Part shown: piece after piece, positions 1-9,059 of the stretch
Position numbering within the stretch: position 1 is the stretch's first letter
How the letters are laid out: every line of letters starts with the position of its first letter
From: Bacillaceae bacterium
GTDB taxonomy: Bacteria > Bacillota > Bacilli > Bacillales > Amphibacillaceae
Direction of reading: 5' to 3'
Assembly: GCA_030152985.1 (NCBI GenBank)
Contig: JASLIE010000148.1
Coordinates: 1 to 11,227, forward strand
DNA: 11,227 bases
Notes under the pieces: model-generated
The model's input: only the letters and a program-made list of their open reading frames with translations
The model's database searches: none
Told to the model about the DNA's origin: nothing
Position numbers and translations under genes: made by a program

Positions 1-2
1 AG

Positions 3-20
3 ATTAAATTTAAATTTAAT
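3..20. repeat. Perfect 18-bp palindrome, copy 1 (candidate operator)
   Basis: ATTAAATTTAAATTTAAT equals its own reverse complement. The identical sequence recurs at 163-180, so the two copies sit 160 bp apart, centre to centre, on either side of the promoter of the GbsR-like gene. MarR/GbsR-type regulators are dimers that bind A+T-rich palindromes, so autoregulation through these sites is a reasonable inference. The site itself is not one I can match to a documented operator. Confidence 0.5.
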
Positions 21-97
21 TAACTTAACAATAATAACCTATCACTTATTTTTACTTCTGTAAAGAAAAAACGTTAATTAATAGGGTTTTATCGTTT

Positions 98-124
98 TAA
101 AATAAGTATTGACATCTTATTTTA
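98..124. repeat. Inverted repeat overlapping the -35 of the gbsR-like promoter
   Basis: TAAAATAAG (98-106) and CTTATTTTA (116-124) are perfect 9-bp arms around a 9-nt spacer that contains the -35 hexamer TTGACA. A protein bound here would block RNA polymerase directly. It differs in sequence from the two 18-bp palindromes, so it could be a site for another regulator, or chance in A+T-rich DNA. Confidence 0.35.
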
Positions 125-137
125 TTCTATGTATTGT
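109..137 (+). promoter_or_regulatory. Sigma-A-like promoter of the betaine regulator unit
   Basis: A consensus -35 TTGACA (109-114) is followed after 17 nt by TATTGT (132-137), which matches four of six bases of the -10 consensus. A TGTAAT (135-140) overlaps it but at a poorer 20-nt spacing. It is oriented towards the gene at 303, and palindrome copy 2 lies just downstream of the expected start site, a position suited to roadblock repression. Confidence 0.55.
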
Positions 138-162
138 AATTTATGAGCCTTAGTTTTACTTT

Positions 163-180
163 ATTAAATTTAAATTTAAT
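163..180. repeat. Perfect 18-bp palindrome, copy 2 (candidate operator)
   Basis: This is the second identical copy of the palindrome at 3-20. It lies roughly 20-35 nt downstream of the start site predicted from the promoter at 109-137, so it would be inside the transcribed leader. Exact identity over 18 bp and placement around one promoter argue against chance, although the sequence is low in complexity. Confidence 0.5.
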
Positions 181-302
181 TATAGGGAGTGAAGCTTATA
201 AGAGAATTCTTAGAAAATTTCACCTCAATATAAACATCCGCGCGCAAGGATCATTTATCTTTTTCACAAATAGATGTATGATAATGAGTAAGAGGTGAAG
301 TT

Positions 303-857
303 ATGAGTTCAAAAGATAAATTAGCAAAAGATAAAATTGAAGCAGCTTTAGACGTAGCCAGTTCAGCAATTTCTGAAACCATGGATTTATATGGAACTAC
401 GCCTGCTTCAGCCAATCTTTATGCGACAATGTATTTTAAAGATGAGATGAATTTAGATGAGATGCAAGAAGAATTAGCAATGAGTAAACCAAGCATGAGT
501 ACAAATATAAGAAAACTTCATAATATAGGTATGGTTAAGAAGGTTTTCCAACGTGGTTCTCGTCGACATGTTTATGTTGCAGAAAAAGATTTCTTTCGTT
601 CATTCATGTCATTTTATTGTCAAAAATGGGACAGAGAAGTTTCAATGAATTTAGATGCAATTAACGAGACTCAGACGAATTTAAGTGAAGTGATGTCTGA
701 TTCAGGCGTTTCTATGGAGATTAGAAAAGAAGCCGAATCGTATTGGGATATGTTAGAAAATTCAAAAGTGTATTACCATTGGTTAAGTAAATTAACAAAT
801 AGTATTCGCACCGAGGAGATTTTCGAGTTTTTACCTAAAGACCTACCGAAACAATAA
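303..857 (+). CDS. GbsR/OpcR-family MarR-type transcriptional regulator
   Basis: This 184-residue protein resembles the GbsR/OpcR group, which in Bacillus controls genes for choline-to-glycine betaine conversion and compatible-solute import. Residues 31-98 form a winged helix-turn-helix: the stretch around 50-75 (DEMQEELAMSKPSMSTNIRK) is the recognition part and the basic QRGSRRHVYV at 83-92 the wing. The C-terminal half is helical and rich in aromatics (W109, W148, Y157, Y158, W160), as expected for a ligand and dimer domain. The length is close to the usual 180 or so. The start is set by AGAGGTG at 291-297. It is followed after 14 nt by a betaine-binding lipoprotein gene, so the two are probably co-transcribed and the regulator probably acts on its own operon. 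Whether choline, glycine betaine or salt status is the signal cannot be read from the sequence; gbsR and opcR are not separable here, so no symbol is given. Confidence 0.85.
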   Translation: MSSKDKLAKDKIEAALDVASSAISETMDLYGTTPASANLYATMYFKDEMNLDEMQEELAMSKPSMSTNIRKLHNIGMVKKVFQRGSRRHVYVAEKDFFRSFMSFYCQKWDREVSMNLDAINETQTNLSEVMSDSGVSMEIRKEAESYWDMLENSKVYYHWLSKLTNSIRTEEIFEFLPKDLPKQ

Positions 858-871
858 AACGGAGGTTAATA

Positions 872-1771
872 ATGGATACTGTTATACGTAAACGAATATC
901 TATCGTTATAACTTTAGTAGGACTTTTATTTATCGTTGGCGCTTGTAGTAATGACGAAACAAACGATCAGGGTGATAAGGTTAATGAATCCGGGGATCTT
1001 GTCCTTGAAATGGGACAAATAAATTGGGCTGAAAATATTGCTGTTACACATATGTGGAAACTTATTTTAGCTGAAGAAGGCTATGAAGTTAACTTTAACC
1101 TACTAGATATGGGGACAATTATGGCCGCCCTTGCTAACGATGAACTAGATATTAGTTTAGAGGTTTGGTTACCGGTACAAGACAAAAACTATTTAGAACA
1201 ATATGCTGATCAAGTTAATTTTTCCGAAGAAACTTGGTATGACACAGCAAAGGTCGGGCTTGTCGTACCCGATTATTTGGATGAAATTAATAGCGTTGAA
1301 GATTTGAATGAACATAAAGACATGTTTGATTCAAGCATTGTTGGATTCGATCCAGGTGCCGGTACAATGGAAGTAACAGAAACTTTAATTGAAGAATACG
1401 ATTTAGACTTAGAATTACTACCAAGTTCTGAGCCTGCAATGATTACAGAACTGACACAAGCGATTGAGAAAAAAGAAGCGATTGTTTCTCCTCTATGGAG
1501 TCCACACCGCGTCTTTTCTGAACTTGACTTGAAGTTTTTAGAAGATCCAAAAAATGTATATGGTGGCGTTGAAAAGATCCATCATGCAACACGCCAAGGC
1601 TTTGAAGATGACTTTGAAGATTTAGATCGCTGGTTTAAAAACTGGAAAATGACAGATGAAGAAGTCGGCGAACTTATGAGTTATGTGGCTGAAGCAGAAA
1701 CACCTGATGAAGGTGCAAGTAAGTGGATTTCAGAAAACCAAGCTTTAATCGATTCATGGCTCGAAGGCTAA
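872..1771 (+). CDS. Glycine betaine-type ABC transporter substrate-binding lipoprotein (OpuAC-like)
   Basis: This 299-residue precursor starts with a basic n-region (RKR, 6-8), a hydrophobic core (9-22) and a lipobox IVGAC with the lipidated cysteine at C25, so it should sit on the outer face of the membrane. The rest is a periplasmic-binding fold of the OpuAC/ProX type. Tryptophans W99 (in EVWLP), W209 (in LWSPH) and W258 (in KNWKM) match, by spacing and context, the aromatic cage that binds the trimethylammonium head group in OpuAC; this is my alignment by eye. GGAGG at 861-865 lies 6 nt before the ATG. The mature chain is very acidic (64 Asp/Glu, 16 Lys/Arg). No ATPase or permease gene adjoins it: the regulator is upstream and a terminator downstream, so it must work with a transporter encoded elsewhere or act as a sensor. 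Carnitine, proline betaine or choline are alternative ligands. Confidence 0.85.
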   Translation: MDTVIRKRISIVITLVGLLFIVGACSNDETNDQGDKVNESGDLVLEMGQINWAENIAVTHMWKLILAEEGYEVNFNLLDMGTIMAALANDELDISLEVWLPVQDKNYLEQYADQVNFSEETWYDTAKVGLVVPDYLDEINSVEDLNEHKDMFDSSIVGFDPGAGTMEVTETLIEEYDLDLELLPSSEPAMITELTQAIEKKEAIVSPLWSPHRVFSELDLKFLEDPKNVYGGVEKIHHATRQGFEDDFEDLDRWFKNWKMTDEEVGELMSYVAEAETPDEGASKWISENQALIDSWLEG

Positions 1772-1779
1772 AAGAAGAT

Positions 1780-1818
1780 AAAAAAGCAATCCAAGCATTT
1801 ACTTGGATTGCTTTTTTT
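1780..1818. terminator. Bidirectional rho-independent terminator
   Basis: GCAATCCAAG (1786-1795) pairs perfectly with CTTGGATTGC (1802-1811) around a 6-nt loop, with an A-run on the left and a T-run on the right. It therefore works in both directions. It ends the rightward betaine unit and the leftward ilv-leu operon; its T-tract touches the TGA stop of ilvA at 1818-1820. Confidence 0.93.
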
Positions 1819-2801
1819 CATTTAATTGTTTCAAGTTCACCTTGATGTGCAAGTTCTTGGATATAAGGCAATGTATCTAAATCAATATTACCTCCACTCA
1901 CAATGACACCACAATGGCGTGATTTTATTTTGTCGCCATGTGACATTAATGCAGCTAATGCGGCTGCACCTGCACCTTCCATTAAAGTTTTATTTCGCTC
2001 TAACATATAAAGAATTGCTTTTGCAATCTCTTCATCAGATACAGTTACAATATCATCAACATATTCGTTAATGAGTGGCATAGTAAGTTCTCCAGGATTT
2101 TTGAAGGCGATACCTTCCGCAATAGTTCCTTTTTGTTCTGTTAGTGGTTCTTTATGTCCGTGATAGGCATCATAAGTAGCCGACATGTTACTTGCTTGTA
2201 CCCCGATAATTCGGATGTTCTTATTCACATGCTTAGCTGCTACAGCAATGCCACTAATTAAACCACCTCCACCGATTGGAACGATGAATGTATCAATGCG
2301 ATCTTCTTGTCTTAAAGCTTCCATTGCGATTGTACCCTGTCCGGCCATTACATCGTAGTCATCAAAGGGATGCACATAAGTTGCTTGTGTTTCTTTTTGG
2401 CGCTTCATTGATGCTTCATAAGCTTCTTGAAATGAATCACCTTCTAAAACAACTTCAGCTCCATAATTCTGCGTCGCTTCAATCTTAGCATGTGGTGTTA
2501 TTTTAGGCATGAAAATCGTTGCCTTGACGCCAAGCTTTCTTGAAGCATAAGCAACGCCTTGGGCATGGTTTCCAGCTGAAGCTGTAATCACACCCCGATC
2601 AAGTTCTTCATTTGTTAATTGCATTAACTTAAATGTTGCACCTCTAAATTTAAAGGCACCCGTTTTTTGTTGGTTTTCCATTTTAAAGTAAACTTTTTTA
2701 CCAACAATTTTATTGGTTGTTTCCGATGTAATTAATGGCGTACGGTGCACAATTGGCTTGAGCCGTTCTAAAGCTTTATATATTTTATCTCCCGTTAACA
2801 A
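1818..2801 (-). CDS. ilvA: Threonine dehydratase (threonine ammonia-lyase), short form without regulatory domain
   Basis: A PLP enzyme that deaminates threonine to 2-oxobutanoate, the first committed step to isoleucine. The PLP lysine is K51 in KTGAFKFRGA; SAGNHAQG (75-82) binds the substrate/cofactor carboxylate, and the glycine loop GGGGL (177-181) holds the phosphate. VSGGNID (301-307) is the conserved C-terminal motif. At 327 residues it has only the catalytic domain and lacks the C-terminal ACT-like domain that gives isoleucine feedback in the longer IlvA proteins (about 420 residues in B. subtilis); in size it resembles TdcB. Its place as the last gene of the ilv-leu operon argues for a biosynthetic role. 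The start is uncertain: TTG at 2801 has GGGAGAG (2818-2824) 16 nt upstream, which is long, whereas an in-frame ATT at 2808-2810 is 7 nt from it. No upstream ATG is in frame. Confidence 0.88.
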   Translation of the reverse strand: MLTGDKIYKALERLKPIVHRTPLITSETTNKIVGKKVYFKMENQQKTGAFKFRGATFKLMQLTNEELDRGVITASAGNHAQGVAYASRKLGVKATIFMPKITPHAKIEATQNYGAEVVLEGDSFQEAYEASMKRQKETQATYVHPFDDYDVMAGQGTIAMEALRQEDRIDTFIVPIGGGGLISGIAVAAKHVNKNIRIIGVQASNMSATYDAYHGHKEPLTEQKGTIAEGIAFKNPGELTMPLINEYVDDIVTVSDEEIAKAILYMLERNKTLMEGAGAAALAALMSHGDKIKSRHCGVIVSGGNIDLDTLPYIQELAHQGELETIK

Positions 2802-2843
2802 ATCCCCAATGAATCCACTCTCCCTATTTCCACCTAATTATAA

Positions 2844-3428
2844 CTATAAGATAGATGCCTCATAATTGCTAATCTTTTCTTCAAATTGTAAGGTAATTCC
2901 AATCTCATCTAAGCCTTGGATTAAATTCTGCCTACGGTATTCAGGTATTTCAAAATCATAAGCTGTCCCGTCTGCTTCACTGATTGTTTTGCTTTCTAAA
3001 TCTACTGTTAAATTTAGTTCCCCTTCTTCTGCCTCTTTTAACCACTTATTGACGAGCTCAACTTCCATCTCGATCGGAATGAGCCCATTTTTAAATGAGT
3101 TATTATGAAAAATATCGGCAAAGTTAGGTGCAATCACAACACGAAAGCCATAATCAAGTAATGACCAAGCAGCGTGCTCACGTGACGAACCAATTCCAAA
3201 GTTCTCACCAGCAATCAAAATTGAAGCTTCCTTATACTTTGGATCGTTCAAACTAAAGTCCTTTCGTTCATTACCCGCCTCGTCAAAACGCCAGTTATAA
3301 AATAAAAACTGTCCGAAACCTGTCCGCTCAATGCGGGTTAAAAACTGCTTAGGAATAATGGCATCCGTATCAACATTAGTACGGTTTAAGGGATAAACTA
3401 AGCCTGTATGTTTACTTATCGCTTCCAT
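2844..3428 (-). CDS. leuD: 3-isopropylmalate dehydratase small subunit
   Basis: The swivel-domain subunit that pairs with LeuC to isomerise 2-isopropylmalate to 3-isopropylmalate in leucine synthesis. At 194 residues it has the usual length. N-terminal NRTNVDTDAIIP (15-26) and the signature GENFGIGSSREHA (74-86) are the family motifs; the SSREH segment contributes to binding the substrate carboxylates. The start is well supported by GAGGAGG ahead of the ATG, and only 13 nt separate it from the leuC stop, so the pair is likely made in matched amounts. A 42-nt gap then leads to ilvA. Confidence 0.96.
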   Translation of the reverse strand: MEAISKHTGLVYPLNRTNVDTDAIIPKQFLTRIERTGFGQFLFYNWRFDEAGNERKDFSLNDPKYKEASILIAGENFGIGSSREHAAWSLLDYGFRVVIAPNFADIFHNNSFKNGLIPIEMEVELVNKWLKEAEEGELNLTVDLESKTISEADGTAYDFEIPEYRRQNLIQGLDEIGITLQFEEKISNYEASIL

Positions 3429-3441
3429 ATCTATTCCTCCT

Positions 3442-4836
3442 CTATGAATAGTTACGTACGTCTACGAACTTTCCTTCAACTGCTGCAGCTGCTGCCATTT
3501 CAGGACTAACTAAGTGTGTACGTGCACCATTTCCTTGTCTTCCTTCAAAATTTCGGTTTGATGTCGACGCACAACGTCCTCCGGCAGGTACAATGTCATC
3601 ATTCATACCGAGACACATACTACAACCTGCTTCGCGCCACTCAAAACCTGCTTCTTTAAATACTTTATCTATTCCAAGCTCTTCAGCCTGCATCTTCACT
3701 AGAAAGGATCCCGGTACAACAATCGCATTGACCCCTTCTTTTACGCGCTTACCTTCTATAATTTTGGCTGCCTTTTTTAAATCACTTAAACGCGAATTCG
3801 TACATGAACCAATAAATACATGGTCAATTTCAATTGATGTCATAGGCTGATTTTCATCTAAGCCCATGTATTCTAGAGCGCGCTCAAGGTTTTCCTTATC
3901 GGTTGCCTCTGCTAAAGTAGGTGTACTGCCACTAATTGGAGCACCCATACCTGGGTTAGTTCCCCAAGTAACTTGTGGCTCAATTTCACTTGCATCAATT
4001 GTAAGTGTTTTATCATAAACCGCGCCTTCATCTGTTCTTAGTGCTAGCCATTCTTTACTTAGCTTCTCAAAAGCTTCACCTTTTGGTACCTCACGCTTAT
4101 TACGTAAAAACTCAATTGTCGTTTGGTCTGGGCTGATTAAACCCGCACGTGCACCTGCTTCAATTGACATATTACATACCGTCATGCGCTCTTCCATGGT
4201 CATGTCCTCGATTGCTTGACCTGTAAACTCAATAATATAACCCGTTCCCATATTGACCGAATACTTTGCAATAATCGCTAAAATTAAATCTTTAGCTGTG
4301 ACTCCTACACCAAGCTTTCCTTCAACTTTTACATTTAAAGTCTTTGGTCTATCTTGCCAAAGCGTTTGCGTAGCAAAAACATGCTCAACTTCACTCGTAC
4401 CAATTCCAAATGCAATTGCTCCAAAAGCACCATGTGTAGAAGTATGGCTATCCCCACAAACAATTGTTTTCCCTGGTTGAGTGAGACCAAGTTGTGGCCC
4501 AATCACGTGAACAATCCCTTGATCCGGGTGATGCATATCAGCAAGCTCTACACCGAACTCCTCACAATTCTTAGTTAAGGTGTCAACTTGAAGCTTTGCG
4601 ATTGGATCCTTAATCTCATCACGATTCTTTGTCGGAACGTTATGATCTGCTGTTGCAAAAGTTAAATCAGGACGACGTAACTTTCTGTTTTTTAACCTCA
4701 ATCCTTCGAAAGCTTGAGGTGACGTTACTTCGTGAATTAAATGTAAGTCTATATAGATGAGGTCTGGTTTACCATCCTCACGGTGAACAACATGCTTTTC
4801 CCATACCTTCTCTATAATTGTTTTTGGTTTTGTCAT
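3442..4836 (-). CDS. leuC: 3-isopropylmalate dehydratase large subunit
   Basis: The [4Fe-4S] aconitase-fold subunit of isopropylmalate isomerase. The three cluster cysteines are visible: C345 in FIGSCTNSR and C405 and C408 in [24 protein letters not shown] (127-140) and ATADHNVP (61-68) are further conserved segments. I place the start at the ATG at 4836 ([10 protein letters not shown]), giving 464 residues as is usual; GGAGGTG at 4842-4848 is 5 nt upstream. A start 36 nt further up at 4872 would add 12 residues not typical of the family and overlap leuB. The gap to the leuB stop is 16 nt. Confidence 0.96.
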   Translation of the reverse strand: MTKPKTIIEKVWEKHVVHREDGKPDLIYIDLHLIHEVTSPQAFEGLRLKNRKLRRPDLTFATADHNVPTKNRDEIKDPIAKLQVDTLTKNCEEFGVELADMHHPDQGIVHVIGPQLGLTQPGKTIVCGDSHTSTHGAFGAIAFGIGTSEVEHVFATQTLWQDRPKTLNVKVEGKLGVGVTAKDLILAIIAKYSVNMGTGYIIEFTGQAIEDMTMEERMTVCNMSIEAGARAGLISPDQTTIEFLRNKREVPKGEAFEKLSKEWLALRTDEGAVYDKTLTIDASEIEPQVTWGTNPGMGAPISGSTPTLAEATDKENLERALEYMGLDENQPMTSIEIDHVFIGSCTNSRLSDLKKAAKIIEGKRVKEGVNAIVVPGSFLVKMQAEELGIDKVFKEAGFEWREAGCSMCLGMNDDIVPAGGRCASTSNRNFEGRQGNGARTHLVSPEMAAAAAVEGKFVDVRNYS

Positions 4837-4852
4837 CTCGACACCTCCATAT

Positions 4853-5917
4853 TTATTGAATGTTCTTGACAACTATTTCAGTCATTTCCTCAGTTCCTAC
4901 AACCTTACCGTCCTTTACATCTAAATCAGATGTATGAAAACCTTGTTCTAAACTTGCATTTACTGCATTTTCAACTGCACGTGCTTCTTCTTCAAGACCA
5001 AATGCATACCTTAACATCATTGCACTCGATAAAATCATTCCGAGCGGATTAGCAATTCCCTTACCTGCAATATCAGGTGCTGAGCCATGAACAGGCTCAT
5101 AGAGTCCTACCTCATCGGATAAACTTGCTGAAGGTAACATGCCGATTGAGCCTGTTAAAACTGAGGCCTCATCACTTAAGATATCACCAAACAAGTTCTC
5201 CGTGACAATGACATCAAAATCCGTTGGTGCAGTAATTAACTTCATTGCAGCAGCATCAACTAGCATATGATCAACCCTTACTTCTGGATATTCGAGTTTT
5301 TTCTCTTCAACAACCTCACGCCACAAACGACTTGACTCAAGAACGTTTGCCTTATCAACTGAGGTTAAGTGCTTATTACGAATTAAAGCACTCTTAAAGC
5401 CTTGGTCAACAATGCGTTCGATTTCTTCTCTACTGTAGACAAGCGTATCTACTGCAACACGCCCATCTTCACGTCTTTCACGCGGTTCACCAAAATAAAG
5501 TCCGCCAGTAAGTTCGCGTACGATAAGTATATCGCTTCCTTTAATGACGGACTCTTTTAAGGGTGATGCATGTAAGAGTGGATCAAATCCTTGGATTGGT
5601 CTTATATTTGCATAAAGATTTAATGCTTTTCTTATTTTTAACAAGCCTTGTTCTGGACGTAATTCAATCGGAAGTGAATTCCATTTTTCACCGCCAACCG
5701 CACCGAGTAAAATCGCATCTGATTGTCTACATATCTCAATCGTTTCATCAGTTATAGGTAGGCCTGATTGTTCATAAGAGGTCCCACCAATTTCCTTTTG
5801 AATAAAATTAAACGAGTGATTATATTTTTTAGCCACTTCTTCAAGCACAACTTTTGCACTGTTGATAATTTCCTGACCAATTCCATCTCCTGGAAGTAAC
5901 ACAATTTGCTTACTCAT
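4853..5917 (-). CDS. leuB: 3-isopropylmalate dehydrogenase
   Basis: NAD-dependent oxidative decarboxylation of 3-isopropylmalate, the third leucine-specific step. The protein begins [17 protein letters not shown], the usual N-terminal signature, and is 354 residues from the ATG at 5917. Catalytic residues expected from the Thermus enzyme are in place: Y141 (GGLYFG), K189 (SVDKANVL), and the metal-binding aspartates D221, D245 and D249 ([12 protein letters not shown]). [17 protein letters not shown] (275-291) forms the NAD-binding loop. The start is chosen because AAGGTGGG (5925-5932) sits 7 nt before it and overlaps the leuA stop; the open frame continues to an ATG at 5983, but this would overlap leuA by 53 nt and add 22 atypical residues. 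Confidence 0.96.
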   Translation of the reverse strand: MSKQIVLLPGDGIGQEIINSAKVVLEEVAKKYNHSFNFIQKEIGGTSYEQSGLPITDETIEICRQSDAILLGAVGGEKWNSLPIELRPEQGLLKIRKALNLYANIRPIQGFDPLLHASPLKESVIKGSDILIVRELTGGLYFGEPRERREDGRVAVDTLVYSREEIERIVDQGFKSALIRNKHLTSVDKANVLESSRLWREVVEEKKLEYPEVRVDHMLVDAAAMKLITAPTDFDVIVTENLFGDILSDEASVLTGSIGMLPSASLSDEVGLYEPVHGSAPDIAGKGIANPLGMILSSAMMLRYAFGLEEEARAVENAVNASLEQGFHTSDLDVKDGKVVGTEEMTEIVVKNIQ

Positions 5918-5930
5918 ACATTTTCCCACC

Positions 5931-7466
5931 TTATTTATTACGTTTGTCTGCTTGCTTTTGGATAACATAACGGTTAACAGCATTTAAAAATGCATTTGCT
6001 GATGCTTCAATCACATCTTGCGCCGCTGCACGTCCATTCATATGTTCACCATTTACAAGCAACCTCACATTTGCTTCTGCTAAGGCATCTTTACCCTGTC
6101 CGACCGATTTAATTTGATAGTCCGCTAATTCAAGACGCTCATCAATTAATTGATCAAGTGTTTCGTAGAGTGCTTCGACACTTCCGCTTCCATAATGCGT
6201 TCTTGTTTTTTCTTCTTTATCAGGCGTTGTCAGTGTCACCGTTGCAGATGGTTGATCTTGTGTACCGTATTGCACTTCAAATGCATTTAATTCGTACTTA
6301 TCAAAGTCTGATGCATCAGTTTGTATTTCAGTTAAAATGGCAAATAAGTCATCATCTGTCACTTCTTTTTTACGGTCTGTTAGTTTTTTGAACTTGTCAA
6401 AGGCTTCTTTCAAACGCTCTTTAGTTAAATCATAGCCTAGCTCTTTTACCTTATCATTAAAGGCGTGACGGCCAGAATGCTTACCTAAAAACAAGGTGTT
6501 TGAACTTAAACCAATAAGTTCAGGTGTAATAATCTCATAGGTCTCTGCATTTTTTAAAACCCCATCTTGGTGGATGCCTGACTCATGTGCAAAGGCATTT
6601 TTCCCAACAATTGCCTTGTTAGCTTGAATATGCATTCCTGTGAGTTTTGAGACTAAGTCGCTTGTCCGTTTAATCTCATTTAACTTTAGATTCGTTTCAT
6701 AAGCATATTTATCCTGCCTAATTTTAAAGGCTACAGCTAGCTCCTCTAAAGCAACATTTCCTGCACGTTCACCAATTCCATTTACTGTTCCTTCAATTTG
6801 TCTGGCACCATTTTTCACAGCTGCAATTGAATTAGCTACCGACAGACCTAAATCGTCATGACAGTGACATGAAAGAATTGCTTGATCGATATTTGGCACA
6901 TTCTCTTGAATGTACTTAAACATGTTTCCATACTCTTCAGGTGTAGCATAACCAACCGTATCCGGTAGGTTAATGATACTTGCACCTGCATCAATCACTT
7001 TTTCGACAATTTCAGCTAAAAATGGTAGTTCTGTCCGCGATGCATCTTCTGCTGACCACTGAACAATCGGAAACTTCTCACGGGCATAGGTCACCATTTC
7101 AACCGCAAGTTCAATCACTTCATGAGGTTCTTTTTGTAACTTATATTCCATATGAATCGGTGATGTTGCTAAGAAGACGTGAATTGCTGGAGATTCTGCA
7201 CCTTTTAAGGCTTCCCATGCCGTGTCTATATCTGACTTAACTGAACGAGCAAGGGCAATGACTGAAGCGTTTTTCACTGTATCGGCGATTGCCTTCACCG
7301 CTTCAAAATCGCCGGTAGACGAAGCAGGAAAACCTGCTTCCATTCTATCGACACCAAAGCGTTCAAGCTGCTTTGCAATTTCCAGTTTTTCTAATTTATT
7401 TAAGTTCACACCTGGTGATTGCTCACCATCGCGTAGTGTTGTATCAAATATTTGTATTTTTGTCAT
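5931..7466 (-). CDS. leuA: 2-isopropylmalate synthase
   Basis: Condenses 2-ketoisovalerate with acetyl-CoA, committing carbon to leucine. The TIM-barrel catalytic domain opens with [13 protein letters not shown] (7-19), and the divalent metal ligands are D13, H201 and H203 (in HCHDD) and N237 (in GIGERAGN). A linker domain (around 290-380) is followed by a C-terminal regulatory domain from about 390, the leucine-binding LeuA dimer domain, so feedback inhibition by leucine is likely. Its 511 residues match the usual LeuA1 length. AAAGGAG precedes the ATG, and the gap to the ilvC stop is 20 nt. Confidence 0.97.
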   Translation of the reverse strand: MTKIQIFDTTLRDGEQSPGVNLNKLEKLEIAKQLERFGVDRMEAGFPASSTGDFEAVKAIADTVKNASVIALARSVKSDIDTAWEALKGAESPAIHVFLATSPIHMEYKLQKEPHEVIELAVEMVTYAREKFPIVQWSAEDASRTELPFLAEIVEKVIDAGASIINLPDTVGYATPEEYGNMFKYIQENVPNIDQAILSCHCHDDLGLSVANSIAAVKNGARQIEGTVNGIGERAGNVALEELAVAFKIRQDKYAYETNLKLNEIKRTSDLVSKLTGMHIQANKAIVGKNAFAHESGIHQDGVLKNAETYEIITPELIGLSSNTLFLGKHSGRHAFNDKVKELGYDLTKERLKEAFDKFKKLTDRKKEVTDDDLFAILTEIQTDASDFDKYELNAFEVQYGTQDQPSATVTLTTPDKEEKTRTHYGSGSVEALYETLDQLIDERLELADYQIKSVGQGKDALAEANVRLLVNGEHMNGRAAAQDVIEASANAFLNAVNRYVIQKQADKRNK

Positions 7467-7486
7467 ATTAACACTCCTTTTGTCTG

Positions 7487-8512
<1,026 letters not shown>

Positions 8513-8514
8513 TT

Positions 8515-8533
8515 ATATAATTTTAAATTATAT
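8515..8533. repeat. A+T-rich inverted repeat between ilvN and ilvC
   Basis: ATATAATTT and AAATTATAT are perfect 9-bp arms around a single central base. In RNA this would give a weak hairpin of about 7 bp. On the transcribed (minus) strand it is followed by an A-run, not a U-run, so it is not a terminator. It sits in the only sizeable intergenic gap of the operon, directly ahead of the ilvC ribosome binding site. Confidence 0.45.
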
Positions 8534-8540
8534 GACTATT

Positions 8541-9059
8541 TTAAACAGAAAACTGTGTGTTCTCTGATTGAAGCTGTGGTTGTTGACCTCTTAAAAATGC
8601 AGTGACACCTGTTTTGGCAAGTTCCTTAATGCCATATGGTCGAAGCAAGGCAATCAAGGCTTCTGTTTTATCTGGCTTACCAGTCACTTGAACCGTAATA
8701 CTATCTTTACTAATGTCAATAACAGATGCCCTAAAAGGTGTAATCAGGGCCTGGATTTCATTACTAAGTTGCGGGGAACTCGCTACTTTAATTAAGGCCA
8801 ATTCCCTTGCAACAATGGCTTTATCTGTAATATCTGAAACCTTAATCACATCAATTTGTTTATTGAGTTGCTTGGTTAGTTGCTCTAATTTCTGACTATC
8901 ACTGACATCAACTACTAGCGTCATTTTTGATACATTTGGTGTTTCGGTTGCACCAACCGAGATACTTTCAATATTAAATTGACGGCGATGCAACATACCC
9001 GTTACCCGGTTTAAAACACCACTTCTATTTTGAACTGTTAATGTAATTATTCGTCGCAT
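8541..9059 (-). CDS. ilvN: Acetolactate synthase small (regulatory) subunit
   Basis: Regulatory partner of IlvB; binds valine or other branched-chain end products and stimulates the catalytic subunit. Residues 1-78 form an ACT domain ([20 protein letters not shown] at the N-terminus) and about 79-158 the conserved C-terminal domain ([17 protein letters not shown]). At 172 residues the length is typical of the Bacillus IlvH/IlvN group; ilvH is the equivalent name in B. subtilis. The ATG overlaps the end of ilvB by 13 nt and its ribosome binding site (TAGGTG) lies inside ilvB, which implies translational coupling and matched subunit amounts. Confidence 0.95.
   Translation of the reverse strand: MRRIITLTVQNRSGVLNRVTGMLHRRQFNIESISVGATETPNVSKMTLVVDVSDSQKLEQLTKQLNKQIDVIKVSDITDKAIVARELALIKVASSPQLSNEIQALITPFRASVIDISKDSITVQVTGKPDKTEALIALLRPYGIKELAKTGVTAFLRGQQPQLQSENTQFSV

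Larger units (their letters stand above)
1..302. other. Non-coding regulatory region upstream of the GbsR-like gene
   Basis: I see no credible gene in this A+T-rich stretch. It holds two copies of an 18-bp perfect palindrome (3-20 and 163-180), a sigma-A-like promoter reading rightwards (109-137), and an inverted repeat around its -35 (98-124). If that promoter is used, the regulator's mRNA has a 5' untranslated region of roughly 160 nt containing the second palindrome. The regulator's ribosome binding site AGAGGTG is at 291-297. A promoter closer to the gene cannot be excluded (TATGAT-like sequence near 277-282), but it has no convincing -35. Confidence 0.7.

Noticed and set aside
31-64. Possible divergent (leftward) promoter, TTTACA at 64-59 with TAGGTT at 41-36
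   Set aside because: The -35 is good, but the -10 matches only about half the consensus and the better TATTAT is 22 nt away. Without sequence left of the window a gene for it cannot be shown.
4837-4872. Upstream ATG start for leuC adding 12 residues
   Set aside because: It overlaps the end of leuB, and the GGAGGTG site lies downstream of it, correctly spaced for the ATG at 4836.
5918-5983. Upstream ATG start for leuB adding 22 residues
   Set aside because: It would overlap leuA by 53 nt and precede the family N-terminus (LLPGDGIG); the ATG at 5917 has its own well-spaced ribosome binding site.
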